A DNA stretch of 64,000 nucleotides, from contig CAKZQC010000012.1 of the NCBI GenBank assembly GCA_937139495.1, positions 1 through 64,000 on the forward strand. Reading direction: 5' to 3'. Shown piece by piece: positions 43,392-52,879 of the stretch. This stretch comes from an uncultured Saprospiraceae bacterium. Its GTDB lineage: Bacteria > Bacteroidota > Bacteroidia > Chitinophagales > Saprospiraceae. The position numbers and the translations under genes were made by a program. The stretch's first letter is position 1, and each line of letters begins with the position of its first letter. The notes beneath the pieces are model-generated. The model worked only from the letters and a program-made list of their open reading frames with translations. It was not told where the DNA came from and ran no database searches.

Positions 43392-45572
43392 CTATTGTAC
43401 AGTAATGCCGTTGCTCGTAGCGATAGCTGGATTCACAAACACCAACTTACCATCTTTATCCTCTGCCATTAGTACCATTCCTTCGGAGTCAATCCCCATC
43501 ATCTTGCGTGGTGCTAGATTGGCGACTAATGTGACTTGCTGTCCAATGACTTCTTCCGCACTGTAATGCAAGGCGATACCCGATACTACTGTTCTTTTTT
43601 CAAATCCCAAATCAATCGTTAATTGCAATAGCTTTTTTGATTTTTTGACCTTTTGAGCAGCTACGATAGTGCCTACTCTCAAATCTATTTTCGTAAAATC
43701 GTCAAAAGTACAAATCTCCTTGATTGGTTCTGCTTTCTTATTTGCAACAGCAGCCTGTTGTTTTAGTTCTTCCAACTGTACTTTTTGTCGTTCTATCAGT
43801 TCCAATCTAGATTTATCTTTTCGATCATTGATTTTAGCAAAAAGCAATTCTGGTTCATTGATAATATGCCCTTGGGGCATCAATGGCTTGCCTGTCATCA
43901 AGTGTTCTCGTGTAGCACCGAAGTCCTCTCCTACCAACAATTTCAACGATAACAACGTACGTAACTTGTGGCTCGTGAATGGCAAAAAAGGAGCGGTAAC
44001 AACACTCAACGCGGCGGCAATTTGCAAACTAACATACATCGAATTAGCCACAATAGGCGAATCTGGACTTTCTTTCCAAAGTTTCCAGGGCTCATTGCGC
44101 TGCAATATAATATTGCCCATCGAAGCAATATCCATCACTGTTTGTATGGCGTTCTTAAATTCAAATTTGAGAATATAACGCTCTAACTCTTCCATTTTGT
44201 GCGCTACTTTTTGTAGGATTGTATCGACCGTAACAGCGTCTGCGGTTTCGTCCATTCCTTGTATCATGCCTTCGACCACAGCAGGCACTCTGCCATCATA
44301 ATACTTGTGCGTGAGGCTCACCACTCGATTGATAAAATTGCCCAAATTGGCCACCAATTCATTATCGTGTAGTGCTACAAATTCGTCCCATTTGAAATCT
44401 CCATCTTTCGTTTCTGGCAATGTTCGGATAAGTGCGTAGCGCAACGCATCTTCTTTGTTTGGAAAATCTTTGAATTCTTCCAAGTATTGATGTTGTTCAA
44501 TGACCCAACCTTTTGATTTTGAAAATTTCTTTCCTTCTAGGTTTAGAAATTGATTGGCAGGTACATTTGTAGGCAATACATAATCGCCATGAGCCGACAA
44601 CATAGCAGGAAAAACAATACAGTGAAATACAATATTATCCTTTCCTATGAAATGCGTCAACTCGGCATTGTCTCCTTGCCAATAGTCCTTCCAGTCAATC
44701 GGCATTTCGTCCGTACTGTTGTCTTCTGCCCATTGTTTGGTAGCCGAAATATAGCCAATTGGCGCGTCAAACCAAACGTACAAAACTTTGCCGTCGGCAC
44801 CTTCTAAAGGTACTTTTATTCCCCAATCCAAATCTCTAGTGATTGCTCTAGGGAGCAATCCCTCTTCCAACCAAGAAGAACACTGCCCCAACACGTGTTT
44901 TTTCCAGTCTTTGGGGTCATGCAATTGCTTGCCATCTTTTTTGCCTTCTTGTAGCCAAGTTTTTAGCCATTCGCCGTGCTTGTCCAACTTAAAGTACCAG
45001 TGCTTGGTCGTTCGTAACACAGGCGTTTTGCCACTCATCGTAGAGCGTGGATTGACCAATTCCATTGGAGAGAGTGTAGCTCCACAGCTTTCGCATTGAT
45101 CACCATAAGCCTCCTCATGACCACAAGTAGGACAAGTACCGATAATGTAGCGGTCTGCTAGAAATTGCTGGTACTCTTCGTCAAAATATTGTTCGCTTTC
45201 TTTTTCCTCAAACTCGTCTCCATTTTCTACCAATTTCAAAAAGAAATCTTGAGCTGTTTTATGATGCAAAGGATCACTTGTGCGGTGATACATATCGAAA
45301 GAAATTCCTAAATCTTCAAAAGATTTTTTATTGATGGTGTGATACTTATCAATAATTTCTTGTGGGGTTTTGCCTTCTTTTTTGGCTCTAATCGTAATAG
45401 CCGCACCATGTTCGTCGGAGCCGCAAACAAAAATAACGTCTTTGCCTTGCAATCTCAAAAAACGAGCGTAAATATCAGCAGGCAAATAAGCCCCTGCCAA
45501 ATGTCCTAAATGCAATGCTCCGTTGGCGTACGGCAATGCTGCCGTTATGGTATGTTTCTTAGTCTTGTTCAT
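43392..45572 (-). CDS. metG: Methionyl-tRNA synthetase
   Basis: A 726-residue class I synthetase that charges tRNA-Met in the cytosol. The ATP-site HIGH variant is HLGH in ALHLGHLAGA, and KFSKSKG is the KMSKS loop. A zinc knuckle lies in CPTCGHEEAYGDQCESCG. The anticodon-binding helical domain follows, and residues about 615-726 are the appended tRNA-binding OB domain (FDDFTKIDLRVGTIVAA ... DSEGMVLMAEDKDG). Length matches the long MetG form. It appears to head a cluster of six genes down to 38729. Confidence 0.97.
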   Translation of the reverse strand: MNKTKKHTITAALPYANGALHLGHLAGAYLPADIYARFLRLQGKDVIFVCGSDEHGAAITIRAKKEGKTPQEIIDKYHTINKKSFEDLGISFDMYHRTSDPLHHKTAQDFFLKLVENGDEFEEKESEQYFDEEYQQFLADRYIIGTCPTCGHEEAYGDQCESCGATLSPMELVNPRSTMSGKTPVLRTTKHWYFKLDKHGEWLKTWLQEGKKDGKQLHDPKDWKKHVLGQCSSWLEEGLLPRAITRDLDWGIKVPLEGADGKVLYVWFDAPIGYISATKQWAEDNSTDEMPIDWKDYWQGDNAELTHFIGKDNIVFHCIVFPAMLSAHGDYVLPTNVPANQFLNLEGKKFSKSKGWVIEQHQYLEEFKDFPNKEDALRYALIRTLPETKDGDFKWDEFVALHDNELVANLGNFINRVVSLTHKYYDGRVPAVVEGMIQGMDETADAVTVDTILQKVAHKMEELERYILKFEFKNAIQTVMDIASMGNIILQRNEPWKLWKESPDSPIVANSMYVSLQIAAALSVVTAPFLPFTSHKLRTLLSLKLLVGEDFGATREHLMTGKPLMPQGHIINEPELLFAKINDRKDKSRLELIERQKVQLEELKQQAAVANKKAEPIKEICTFDDFTKIDLRVGTIVAAQKVKKSKKLLQLTIDLGFEKRTVVSGIALHYSAEEVIGQQVTLVANLAPRKMMGIDSEGMVLMAEDKDGKLVFVNPAIATSNGITVQ

Positions 45573-45678
45573 GCTATATTGCTTATATCAATAACGTACT
45601 CACAGAATTGCTGTTACGTTATATTAGGTGTAATTTACTTTGAGTCGGTGCTACTTACTTAATGCACGACTACTAGAT

Positions 45679-46503
45679 TTATTTCTTCAAAAAATCAGCA
45701 GGGGCTTCAAAAAAATCAGCTGCTGGCTCTACAAACTGAATATTCGTTAAGGTTGCTTCTCCTAGCTGATCAGTCAACCCTTTGTCAGATTGCCAACCCC
45801 AAAATTTCCAAGTTTTTGCCATTGATACTCCATCTACCATTTCGTAGTCACTATATGAAATAGCGTGCGGATCTTTTTCTGCCTCTTCACGCGTCTTGTT
45901 TGCTGTAACAATATACGCTGCATAATCTATTAGGTTATTTTCTTTGTTGGCATACACAATATACCAATCCTCAGGGTCATCTCCTGTACCAGCTTCAAAA
46001 GTCAGTTTCTGCGTCAAGTGTTTTGCTTCGCCAGACTGCTCACTTTCATACGCTTGCCACTTTGTCCCTGGATCCGATAATTTGTATGGAAACAAAAAGA
46101 AATAGCTCCAAGTGTAAGCATCAAAACGCACTTTTTTTGCCTCTCCAAATCCTTCGGAATAAGCTACTTCATTGCCATTATAATATAATTTTTTGCCATC
46201 AGCAAAATCTATCCTTCCTTTTTCAGAATCGGTCGAAAGCGTCATCTTTCCTTTGAGGCGTTCTTTGCCTCTAAACATCAATAACAAATCAAAAGATACT
46301 GCTTGCTTACTCAAAAAAGCCTGCTTGTTGTGTGCTTCTTCTATTCCTCGGACAATAGCATTTTTTTGTTCTGCTACTATCGGTGTTTCCGTAGCTTCTA
46401 CGGGTTGCTCCGCCACTGTTGGCGTTTCTACCGTTTTAGGTTTTTCGTTGGTACATGCCACAGCCAGTAGTAGTGATACGGCTATCAAAATTGCATTTTT
46501 CAT
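45679..46503 (-). CDS. DUF6503-like lipoprotein
   Basis: A 274-residue lipoprotein with a short signal (ILIAVSLLLAVAC), a Thr/Glu/Pro-rich linker (about 20-48) and a periplasmic domain. The pattern of AHNKQAFLSKQAVSFDLLLMFRG, YYNGNEVAYSEGF, YFFLFPYKLSDPGTKW and a tail with KTWKFWGW resembles a Bacteroidota family of lipoprotein-carrier-like beta folds (DUF6503). The family call is moderate. It probably binds a hydrophobic ligand, by analogy with LolA-like folds. It stands alone upstream of metG. Confidence 0.65.
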   Translation of the reverse strand: MKNAILIAVSLLLAVACTNEKPKTVETPTVAEQPVEATETPIVAEQKNAIVRGIEEAHNKQAFLSKQAVSFDLLLMFRGKERLKGKMTLSTDSEKGRIDFADGKKLYYNGNEVAYSEGFGEAKKVRFDAYTWSYFFLFPYKLSDPGTKWQAYESEQSGEAKHLTQKLTFEAGTGDDPEDWYIVYANKENNLIDYAAYIVTANKTREEAEKDPHAISYSDYEMVDGVSMAKTWKFWGWQSDKGLTDQLGEATLTNIQFVEPAADFFEAPADFLKK

Positions 46504-46622
46504 AGATAGTTTTTTTGGTAATCGTTAATTTTTATTTTGCCAAAATAATCAAAAGGATTTGATTTATGTGATTTCCAATCAAATAACAGGCATACTGCCT
46601 TCCTATTCTTCGTAGAAGTGGT

Positions 46623-47204
46623 TTATCTGGCGGCAATTTTATTCAATATATCCTCTATAAATCCTGCTTTAGCTTGCGCGTAATCATTTTCCACTTCCCA
46701 GTCTTGTTGACTCAAATGTTGTTTTAGCTCTTGATACAATGTTCGGTCATATTCATTGGCTCTAATATGATTTCTGAACGCAAGGTGTTGTCTGAAAAAT
46801 AAACTCTCCTTGTGTACGATATGTACATGAAACAAGCGTTCAAAAGATTGGCGTGGTGGCATTTCGTCAGCTTTCGCAATCTCTTTTTGCAGCCTTTTTT
46901 CTAGCAATGATTTTGACTTGATTTTAATAAAAAATCGCCGCATCGGCAGAGCTTCATTATATTTGGATACATAAATATAACCCAATTTGGCGAAAGCCGC
47001 AATACAATCATCTAATAGCATATTGGGCGACAAGCCTATCAGTATATCAATAGTAGGTTTGGCTATAATCGGAATGGACGTGCTACCAATATGCTCTATG
47101 GTGGCTGCTAATTGGTATTGCTGTAGTGCAGCAGCGATTCGGCTGGCTTCCTTCTGGTAATATAGTTTCCAATAAGGATTCGGGGCAACTAAAGGTACTT
47201 TCAT
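46623..47204 (-). CDS. GrpB-family (UPF0157) nucleotidyltransferase-like protein
   Basis: A 193-residue GrpB-like protein. IEHIGSTSIPIIAKPTIDILIG carries the family's GSTS and DI motif, described here by position (about 38-59), which resembles the nucleotidyltransferase beta-polymerase fold. FHVHIVHKES and FRNHIRAN are the later conserved parts. The frame is open to a TTG at 47228, but ATG 47204 fits the usual N-terminus. Function is not established for most members; some are linked to CoA metabolism (dephospho-CoA kinase fusions). Confidence 0.9.
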   Translation of the reverse strand: MKVPLVAPNPYWKLYYQKEASRIAAALQQYQLAATIEHIGSTSIPIIAKPTIDILIGLSPNMLLDDCIAAFAKLGYIYVSKYNEALPMRRFFIKIKSKSLLEKRLQKEIAKADEMPPRQSFERLFHVHIVHKESLFFRQHLAFRNHIRANEYDRTLYQELKQHLSQQDWEVENDYAQAKAGFIEDILNKIAAR

Positions 47205-47226
47205 AATAACGAGTTCTACTCCTAAC

Positions 47227-47272
47227 AAAAAAAAGCAAAGACTACTTTTCTAAAAGAAAAGCAGTCCTTGCT
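47227..47272 (-). terminator. Intrinsic terminator after the SprB-repeat gene
   Basis: Two 18-base arms (AGCAAAGACTACTTTTCT and its near complement, 16 of 18 pairing) with a 3-base loop are followed on the minus strand by eight T. It lies 32 bases after the stop at 47305 and separates that gene from grpB. Confidence 0.9.
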
Positions 47273-47304
47273 GTAAAATATGATTAGAATTTATCTACTG
47301 CTGA

Positions 47305-50300
47305 TTATCTCAATAATGTAAATTCGCCTCTTACGATAATACGCTCTCCTGTATCAGATACATATTCAAATACATAAATATATACATCACGTGCTTGAGC
47401 AACGCCCAAGTAAGTACCATCCCATTGAGGATTCGTAGCATCATCAAACATTAATTGACCAAAACGATTCCAGATTTTGAACTGAATTACTTTGGTGTAA
47501 GTAGTCAATCCTGCTGGACGATAGACATCGTTGATACCATCACCGTTAGGCGTAAATGCTGTTGGCATACCCAAGTAAGATTGTACCGTAATCAATACAG
47601 AATCCATTGCGGAACAAGGACCTGCAGTAGCATTGAAATACAACCAAGTTTGGCTACTACTTGTGCCAATTTGACCTGTCACGAAAGTAGCACTATCTGC
47701 TGCGTCATTAATATCTGCAACACCTGCATTCTGCTCTGTCCAAGCAAAAACAGGATTGAAGTGATTCGTAACCACTCCACCATTGATGTCTATTTGCTCA
47801 CTAATTTGGATAGTTGCTTCTTTTTGAGAAGGTACTCCAACAAAAGCATTGGTAGTCAAAGTAACATCTACTACTGTAATAGACTGACTAACAGTACAAC
47901 CTGTTCCTACAGAAGCAACTACGGTATAGCTACCTGCTGCCAAGTTAGAAATACTGTCATTGTTAGAAGTAAATCCGTTAGGACCTGTCCATTGATAAGT
48001 AACCGCAGAACTGTTGTTGAGTGTAGTAATATAAGCATAAGCATCGCCATCACCATTACAAGTAATATCGTCTTTGTCAGTAATTGCAATTTGAATACTC
48101 TCTGCATTCAAGGTAACACTATCTACAGAAGTACAACCTTGGTAGGTAGCCGTCACATAGTGAGTACCTGTACCCAATCCTTGTACAGCAGCAGTAGTTG
48201 CACCGTTTGACCAAGCATAACTAAATGGACCAACAGCACCTGTTGTAATTGCCGTAGCACGACCATTTGTTAAGTTACAGTTTGGATTAGTAGAACTTGT
48301 AATAGTAGTAACAATTGTCTCTTGTACCAAAATAGTATCTGCAATATCAGCACAGTTACTTGATACATCTGTTACCGTTACGCTATAGCTACCTGCTGGC
48401 AAGCTATTGATAGATTGAGTAGTTGCACCGTTTGACCATTGGTAGTTGACCAATCCGCTAGCGCCTACATACTGTACGGTTGCTGTTCCATCACTGCCAC
48501 CACAAGTTGGGTTAGCGGTATTGAATCCTACAATTTGTACACCATTAGTATTTGTCAAGGTAACCGAATCAACTGCTGTACAACCATTGGTAGCACCTGT
48601 CACGGTTACGGCATAAGTACCGATACCAAGTCCAGTTGCTAGAGCAGTCACTTGACCGTCTGACCATTGGTAAACATAACCAGAGTTATCGCCTGTAGCA
48701 ACTACTGTTGCTTGACCATTATTCAAGTTACAACCTGGATTAACTGGAGCGAAAGAAGTAATAGCTACACTAGCACTTCCAGTAATCGTAAAGTTATTGA
48801 CAGCAATACATCCGTTCACATCAGTAACCGTTACAGCATAATTACCTGCAGGTAAGCTAGTCACGGTAGATCCTAGAGGAGCACCCGCTGACCATTGATA
48901 ATTGAATGTATTGGCATCGCCAACCAGATTAAGTGTCGTAAATACTGTTGCGGTACCATTTCCAGCACAAGAAGTACTGTTAGTCGTATTCAATGTTACA
49001 GAAGGTAATGCAGGGAAAGGAGAGTTAACCGTTACTCCTAAAGTATCCATACAGCCGTTTGCATCTGTTAGTATTACGTCGTAATTTCCTCTTGTCAATC
49101 CAGTAGCAACCGTACCAACTTGATTGTTGGCAGCAGCATCCCATTGGAAATTATAAGTAGTAGTACCACCTATTGCTGAAACAGTAGCAGAACCATCTGC
49201 ATCGGCAAAACAAGTAGTCAAAGTAGTAGTATCTAAGCTCAAAATCAACGTATCAGGTTGTGTCAACGTAACCGTATCAGTAAATACGAAACAACCTAAA
49301 GTATCAATAATATAAGCGTAATATAAGTTAGCATTCAAACCTGTAAATCTTGCTGTGTCAGCAGTATTTTGGTTGGCAACCACTGCTCCGCTTGTATCAA
49401 ATAAAGTAACTGCGAAGTTAGGGTGATAACCCAATACACCACCAACAATACCAATATTAACTGTTCCGTCATTGCTTGAATTACAAGTCAAATCAGTCGT
49501 AATCGTTGTATATGGAGGAGGACAAGGAGTCGTACAACATTCTAAGTAAGTTGCTGAGTTGTTCGGACAACGTCCTAAACCACCTGTAGCTCTTACCAAG
49601 ATATTGGCACAATCACCATTTGTCAGACCTGTAATAAGCAAGAAGCTATCTGCTAATGCTCTTGGTATGAAAGTAGTTCCTGAATCAAGGCTGTATTCCC
49701 AACCAGTAGCCAATGGTCCTGACATTCCCCACTCAAACAACACGCTAGTTGCTTGGTTGGCTGGTGTACCACAAGTAACTGTAGGTGCCGCGACAACTGA
49801 ACGTACCGCTACTTCTACTGAATCTTCGAGTACACAATCTCCTTGTATAACTTGTGCTACAAAAGTAGTCGTACCCTGTGGCACACTAAATGGAGCACTT
49901 GCCGTAGCATCACTTACTGCAAAACCTGGAGTCCAGTTATACGTAATCGGTGTGAATACCAATGGTGCTTGTGGAATGAAACGGTAAGCATCGTTAGTGG
50001 CTGCCCATACTTGACCTGAGCGACCTGGTACAGGAACACCTATTGTTCCATCAGAATTCTCAATTCCTTGTGTCGTGTTACCATCTGCTTGTACACTAGT
50101 CGTATGTATTTCTATTTGGTTTGTTCCTTCAAACAAAACAATTTGCCCTCCAATAGTACTAGCACCACCAAAACGGCTAACCGCATTGTAGTTAATCACC
50201 AATTGGCGATTCGGTGCTGTTCCTACCGTAAAGTAGTTTATTGTTCCACCAGAGTTAGGATTCAAATCTTCCCATGCTAATGCAATAATATTATTGGGTG

Positions 50301-52497
50301 TAGCAACTGCAGGAATAGGATCTCCTGTACAACATCCAGCACCAGCACCAGCATCAAATGAGATATATCCATTCGAGCTAATATAGAAGCTGCTATAATT
50401 ATTGCAATAGAAATTGAAATTGAAGCCAATAGGTAAAGCACCTGACAACTGATCATCTCCTAAACTAACATTGGTACCTGTTCCAGAAGTCAACCCATAA
50501 GTAATAGGTGCTACGGTATAAGTACTACAAGCACTAGGATTAGCTCTAGTAATCGTATCGGTTAGCATAGCACTCAACTGTACCGTATCTCCTGGACAAA
50601 CGGTATCTAAAGAAGCCGTAACGTTAGGAATACCATCTCTCCAATATACCAGCACATCATCTGAACCAATACAAGCTCCATAAGCATACGTAACGGTATA
50701 AACCGCTGTGTCCCCTGGTCCACCAGAAGCTATAATATTTGGATTGTTGATATTCGGATTGCTCAACGAATCTACATAATTGGCTGGAGTAGATGTCCAG
50801 CTATAAATACCACTGACCAAGTCTATACCAGGTCCGAATACTGCTGTCATGGTACTAATCGTGTCTGTTGCAAAATTTGGACACAAAGAAGTATCAGAAG
50901 CAAACGCAAATACGGTTAGTGGTAAAGCACGCAATCTAATCGTAACACTATCTGTTGTCACACACTGGTTGCCTGTAGTAGGGTCAGGTGATGTAGTAAA
51001 CGATAGTTGCAAACGAATAGAATCTCCATCTACGGTACTACCAGGTACATTTACAAATGGATTCAATATCGTATCGTTACTGAACGTAATCGGTACACCT
51101 GATATCTGCGTCCACTGATACGTACCAGATACGGTGCTAGCTACGGAAGAAAAACTAGTAGCGGTCAATTGTATTTGTTGTGCTATTCCTGGGCAAATAA
51201 CCGTATCTCGTACCGTCACTTCTACCCCTGGAATAATAACGTTGTAACTCAAAATTTGATTACCTGGAATAGGACAAGCATTGTCCGTAACTCCAATCGT
51301 AATTTGGTTGACCCCAATCAAATTTGGAGTCGCATTAACTGTAATAAACAAATCAAGCGTATCCACTCTATTAGGATCTGGGTACGAAATGAACGGAGAC
51401 CAGTTACCTGCTCCAAATACTTGATCTAGGTTGGTATTGACTGGATCCAAAGAAATAGTATCTCCATCTGGATCAGATAAGGTAATCTTGAAAGTCAATG
51501 ACTCGCCTGCACATACTACAAAACTAGTAGAGGTCGTATCAAACGCTCCACCCTGTACTACAGCAGGGGTACTAGGAGTAACAGGAGACGTACAGTTGAC
51601 AGAATTCAGAACAACCATCTGAATATCACGTTGTACATATCCAATCGTATCTCCATTCAATATATTGTACACCGTTACAGCAGCGACACCAATTTGTGCG
51701 GTGTTGTTTTGTGGTGTAAAAGACATTTGCCCCGTAAACTGATTGAAACCAAAGCTGTTCGCTGGTGAAGTAGCAATCGGCTGTGTGGCAGAAAAACCTG
51801 CTCCATAAGTAGCACAAAGACCTGGTCCAGTAGTTAAAGGACAAGTTAGTGCGTACAACAAAGAATCTCCTTCTGGATCATTCGCACCATGATTGTACTG
51901 GTAGCTCTGTCCTGCACAAAAATAAGGCGTAGGAAGAGAAGAGAACGTTGGTGAACTATTACAATAGTTTGAGTTAATCATTGCCTCTATATAAAAGGAG
52001 GCATTTGACTGCCCTGTCGTAATAGCACCGTTTCTACAACAAGTAGAATAAGATACTCGCCAATCGACACAAGACTGAGGGAACGTAACGGTATCTGTAT
52101 AAATATGTACTTCATATCCAGGAAGAGCTCCAGCAGCTGTACTATTACAACTACTCTGACTAATAGCAGAAGGACAAAGTTGAGACACTTCGTAAAAAGT
52201 ATCTCGGGCAAATGACAAACTACCAGTACCACCATTTATACCAATGCCACAACTATCTGAAAAAATATTCAGACCAGCAGTAGCTCCTAATGCAATACCA
52301 TCACAATCTCGATAGAGACGCAAAGTAATAACATACTGATTGTTGCCTATACATTCGTATTCAATATCCGCACCCGACGAGTGAGATGCTTCTGCTTGCT
52401 GCGGCGTCATCAATACACACGCGAACAATACTAGTGCGAACCGACTGTATTGCCACAGCCGCCTGACTAAATTTAGAGGTAAATTTTTGCTTCTCAA
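47305..52497 (-). CDS. Giant SprB-repeat surface protein with gliding-type C-terminus
   Basis: A 1730-residue secreted protein. A signal peptide (about 1-37, ending QAEA) leads into HSSGADIEYECIGNNQY, the standard opening of Bacteroidota surface adhesins. Cadherin/PKD-like domains follow (up to ~640), then a nidogen-like segment (about 680-840, ISSNGYISFD), a fibronectin-like domain and six or seven SprB repeats (about 1010-1560) with units ending SYTVTVTDxNGC. The end is the gliding-associated sorting domain (TAFTPNGDGINDVYRP ... WNRFGQLMFD). It should be carried out by T9SS and serve in adhesion or gliding. The only start that keeps the signal peptide is TTG 52497 (or ATT just before). Confidence 0.9.
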   Translation of the reverse strand: MRSKNLPLNLVRRLWQYSRFALVLFACVLMTPQQAEASHSSGADIEYECIGNNQYVITLRLYRDCDGIALGATAGLNIFSDSCGIGINGGTGSLSFARDTFYEVSQLCPSAISQSSCNSTAAGALPGYEVHIYTDTVTFPQSCVDWRVSYSTCCRNGAITTGQSNASFYIEAMINSNYCNSSPTFSSLPTPYFCAGQSYQYNHGANDPEGDSLLYALTCPLTTGPGLCATYGAGFSATQPIATSPANSFGFNQFTGQMSFTPQNNTAQIGVAAVTVYNILNGDTIGYVQRDIQMVVLNSVNCTSPVTPSTPAVVQGGAFDTTSTSFVVCAGESLTFKITLSDPDGDTISLDPVNTNLDQVFGAGNWSPFISYPDPNRVDTLDLFITVNATPNLIGVNQITIGVTDNACPIPGNQILSYNVIIPGVEVTVRDTVICPGIAQQIQLTATSFSSVASTVSGTYQWTQISGVPITFSNDTILNPFVNVPGSTVDGDSIRLQLSFTTSPDPTTGNQCVTTDSVTIRLRALPLTVFAFASDTSLCPNFATDTISTMTAVFGPGIDLVSGIYSWTSTPANYVDSLSNPNINNPNIIASGGPGDTAVYTVTYAYGACIGSDDVLVYWRDGIPNVTASLDTVCPGDTVQLSAMLTDTITRANPSACSTYTVAPITYGLTSGTGTNVSLGDDQLSGALPIGFNFNFYCNNYSSFYISSNGYISFDAGAGAGCCTGDPIPAVATPNNIIALAWEDLNPNSGGTINYFTVGTAPNRQLVINYNAVSRFGGASTIGGQIVLFEGTNQIEIHTTSVQADGNTTQGIENSDGTIGVPVPGRSGQVWAATNDAYRFIPQAPLVFTPITYNWTPGFAVSDATASAPFSVPQGTTTFVAQVIQGDCVLEDSVEVAVRSVVAAPTVTCGTPANQATSVLFEWGMSGPLATGWEYSLDSGTTFIPRALADSFLLITGLTNGDCANILVRATGGLGRCPNNSATYLECCTTPCPPPYTTITTDLTCNSSNDGTVNIGIVGGVLGYHPNFAVTLFDTSGAVVANQNTADTARFTGLNANLYYAYIIDTLGCFVFTDTVTLTQPDTLILSLDTTTLTTCFADADGSATVSAIGGTTTYNFQWDAAANNQVGTVATGLTRGNYDVILTDANGCMDTLGVTVNSPFPALPSVTLNTTNSTSCAGNGTATVFTTLNLVGDANTFNYQWSAGAPLGSTVTSLPAGNYAVTVTDVNGCIAVNNFTITGSASVAITSFAPVNPGCNLNNGQATVVATGDNSGYVYQWSDGQVTALATGLGIGTYAVTVTGATNGCTAVDSVTLTNTNGVQIVGFNTANPTCGGSDGTATVQYVGASGLVNYQWSNGATTQSINSLPAGSYSVTVTDVSSNCADIADTILVQETIVTTITSSTNPNCNLTNGRATAITTGAVGPFSYAWSNGATTAAVQGLGTGTHYVTATYQGCTSVDSVTLNAESIQIAITDKDDITCNGDGDAYAYITTLNNSSAVTYQWTGPNGFTSNNDSISNLAAGSYTVVASVGTGCTVSQSITVVDVTLTTNAFVGVPSQKEATIQISEQIDINGGVVTNHFNPVFAWTEQNAGVADINDAADSATFVTGQIGTSSSQTWLYFNATAGPCSAMDSVLITVQSYLGMPTAFTPNGDGINDVYRPAGLTTYTKVIQFKIWNRFGQLMFDDATNPQWDGTYLGVAQARDVYIYVFEYVSDTGERIIVRGEFTLLR

Positions 52498-52879
52498 AAT
52501 TTTGAAAGTTTAATAATTAAAAAATATATAACTTGCGTAATGTAGTATTATAATTGAGGTACTACATCTGACAAAGTTACCTTTATATAACAAAAAATTA
52601 AAATAGTAGGGATATTTTAATTAAAAAACTACTCGTTTTTAATGGAAAAATACTCAATAAGTGTCTATCCTATTCATAAACGAGTTTGTAAACTAAGGCT
52701 TACAACTTACAAAAACGTAAGAAAATGTTAATAAGCTATCCCTACTTTAGGTATAAGCCCTTTTTAACACCTTTTGTTTTGCAATGACTTCAAATATAAA
52801 TAGCTACTAAGAAATTAAATTTCTCAGTAGCTACTTACCCTACTAAAAATGTCTTTTAGTAGCCTATTATCATCGTTAT
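52498..52879. other. Non-coding gap between the SprB-repeat gene and gcvP
   Basis: A 382-base AT-rich gap with the gcvP hairpins on its right side. I see no open frame or RNA gene. The promoter of the giant surface protein must lie here, but no clear TTG/TAnnTTTG pair was found on the minus strand. Confidence 0.5.
52801..52833 (-). terminator. Hairpin after gcvP
   Basis: Arms TAGCTACTAAGAAATT (52801-52816) and AATTTCTCAGTAGCTA (52818-52833) pair with one mismatch. A second small hairpin (ACTAAAA/TTTTAGT, 52842-52860) sits between it and the gcvP stop. The minus-strand T run is weak, so termination efficiency is uncertain. Confidence 0.6.

Noticed and set aside
43669..44178. 169-codon plus-strand frame within metG
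   Set aside because: It is antisense to conserved metG sequence, with no start signal and no recognisable protein character.
47455..48210. 251-codon open frame on the plus strand, inside the SprB-repeat gene
   Set aside because: It is opposite to repetitive coding sequence of a clear secreted protein. Its translation is rich in Cys, Ser and Ile with no family pattern, as expected for a shadow of Thr/Val/Gly-rich repeats.
48100..49260. Possible CRISPR-like periodicity in the SprB-repeat region
   Set aside because: The repeats are degenerate, protein-coding and spaced by codon-multiple units; there are no identical direct repeats with unique spacers and no cas genes.
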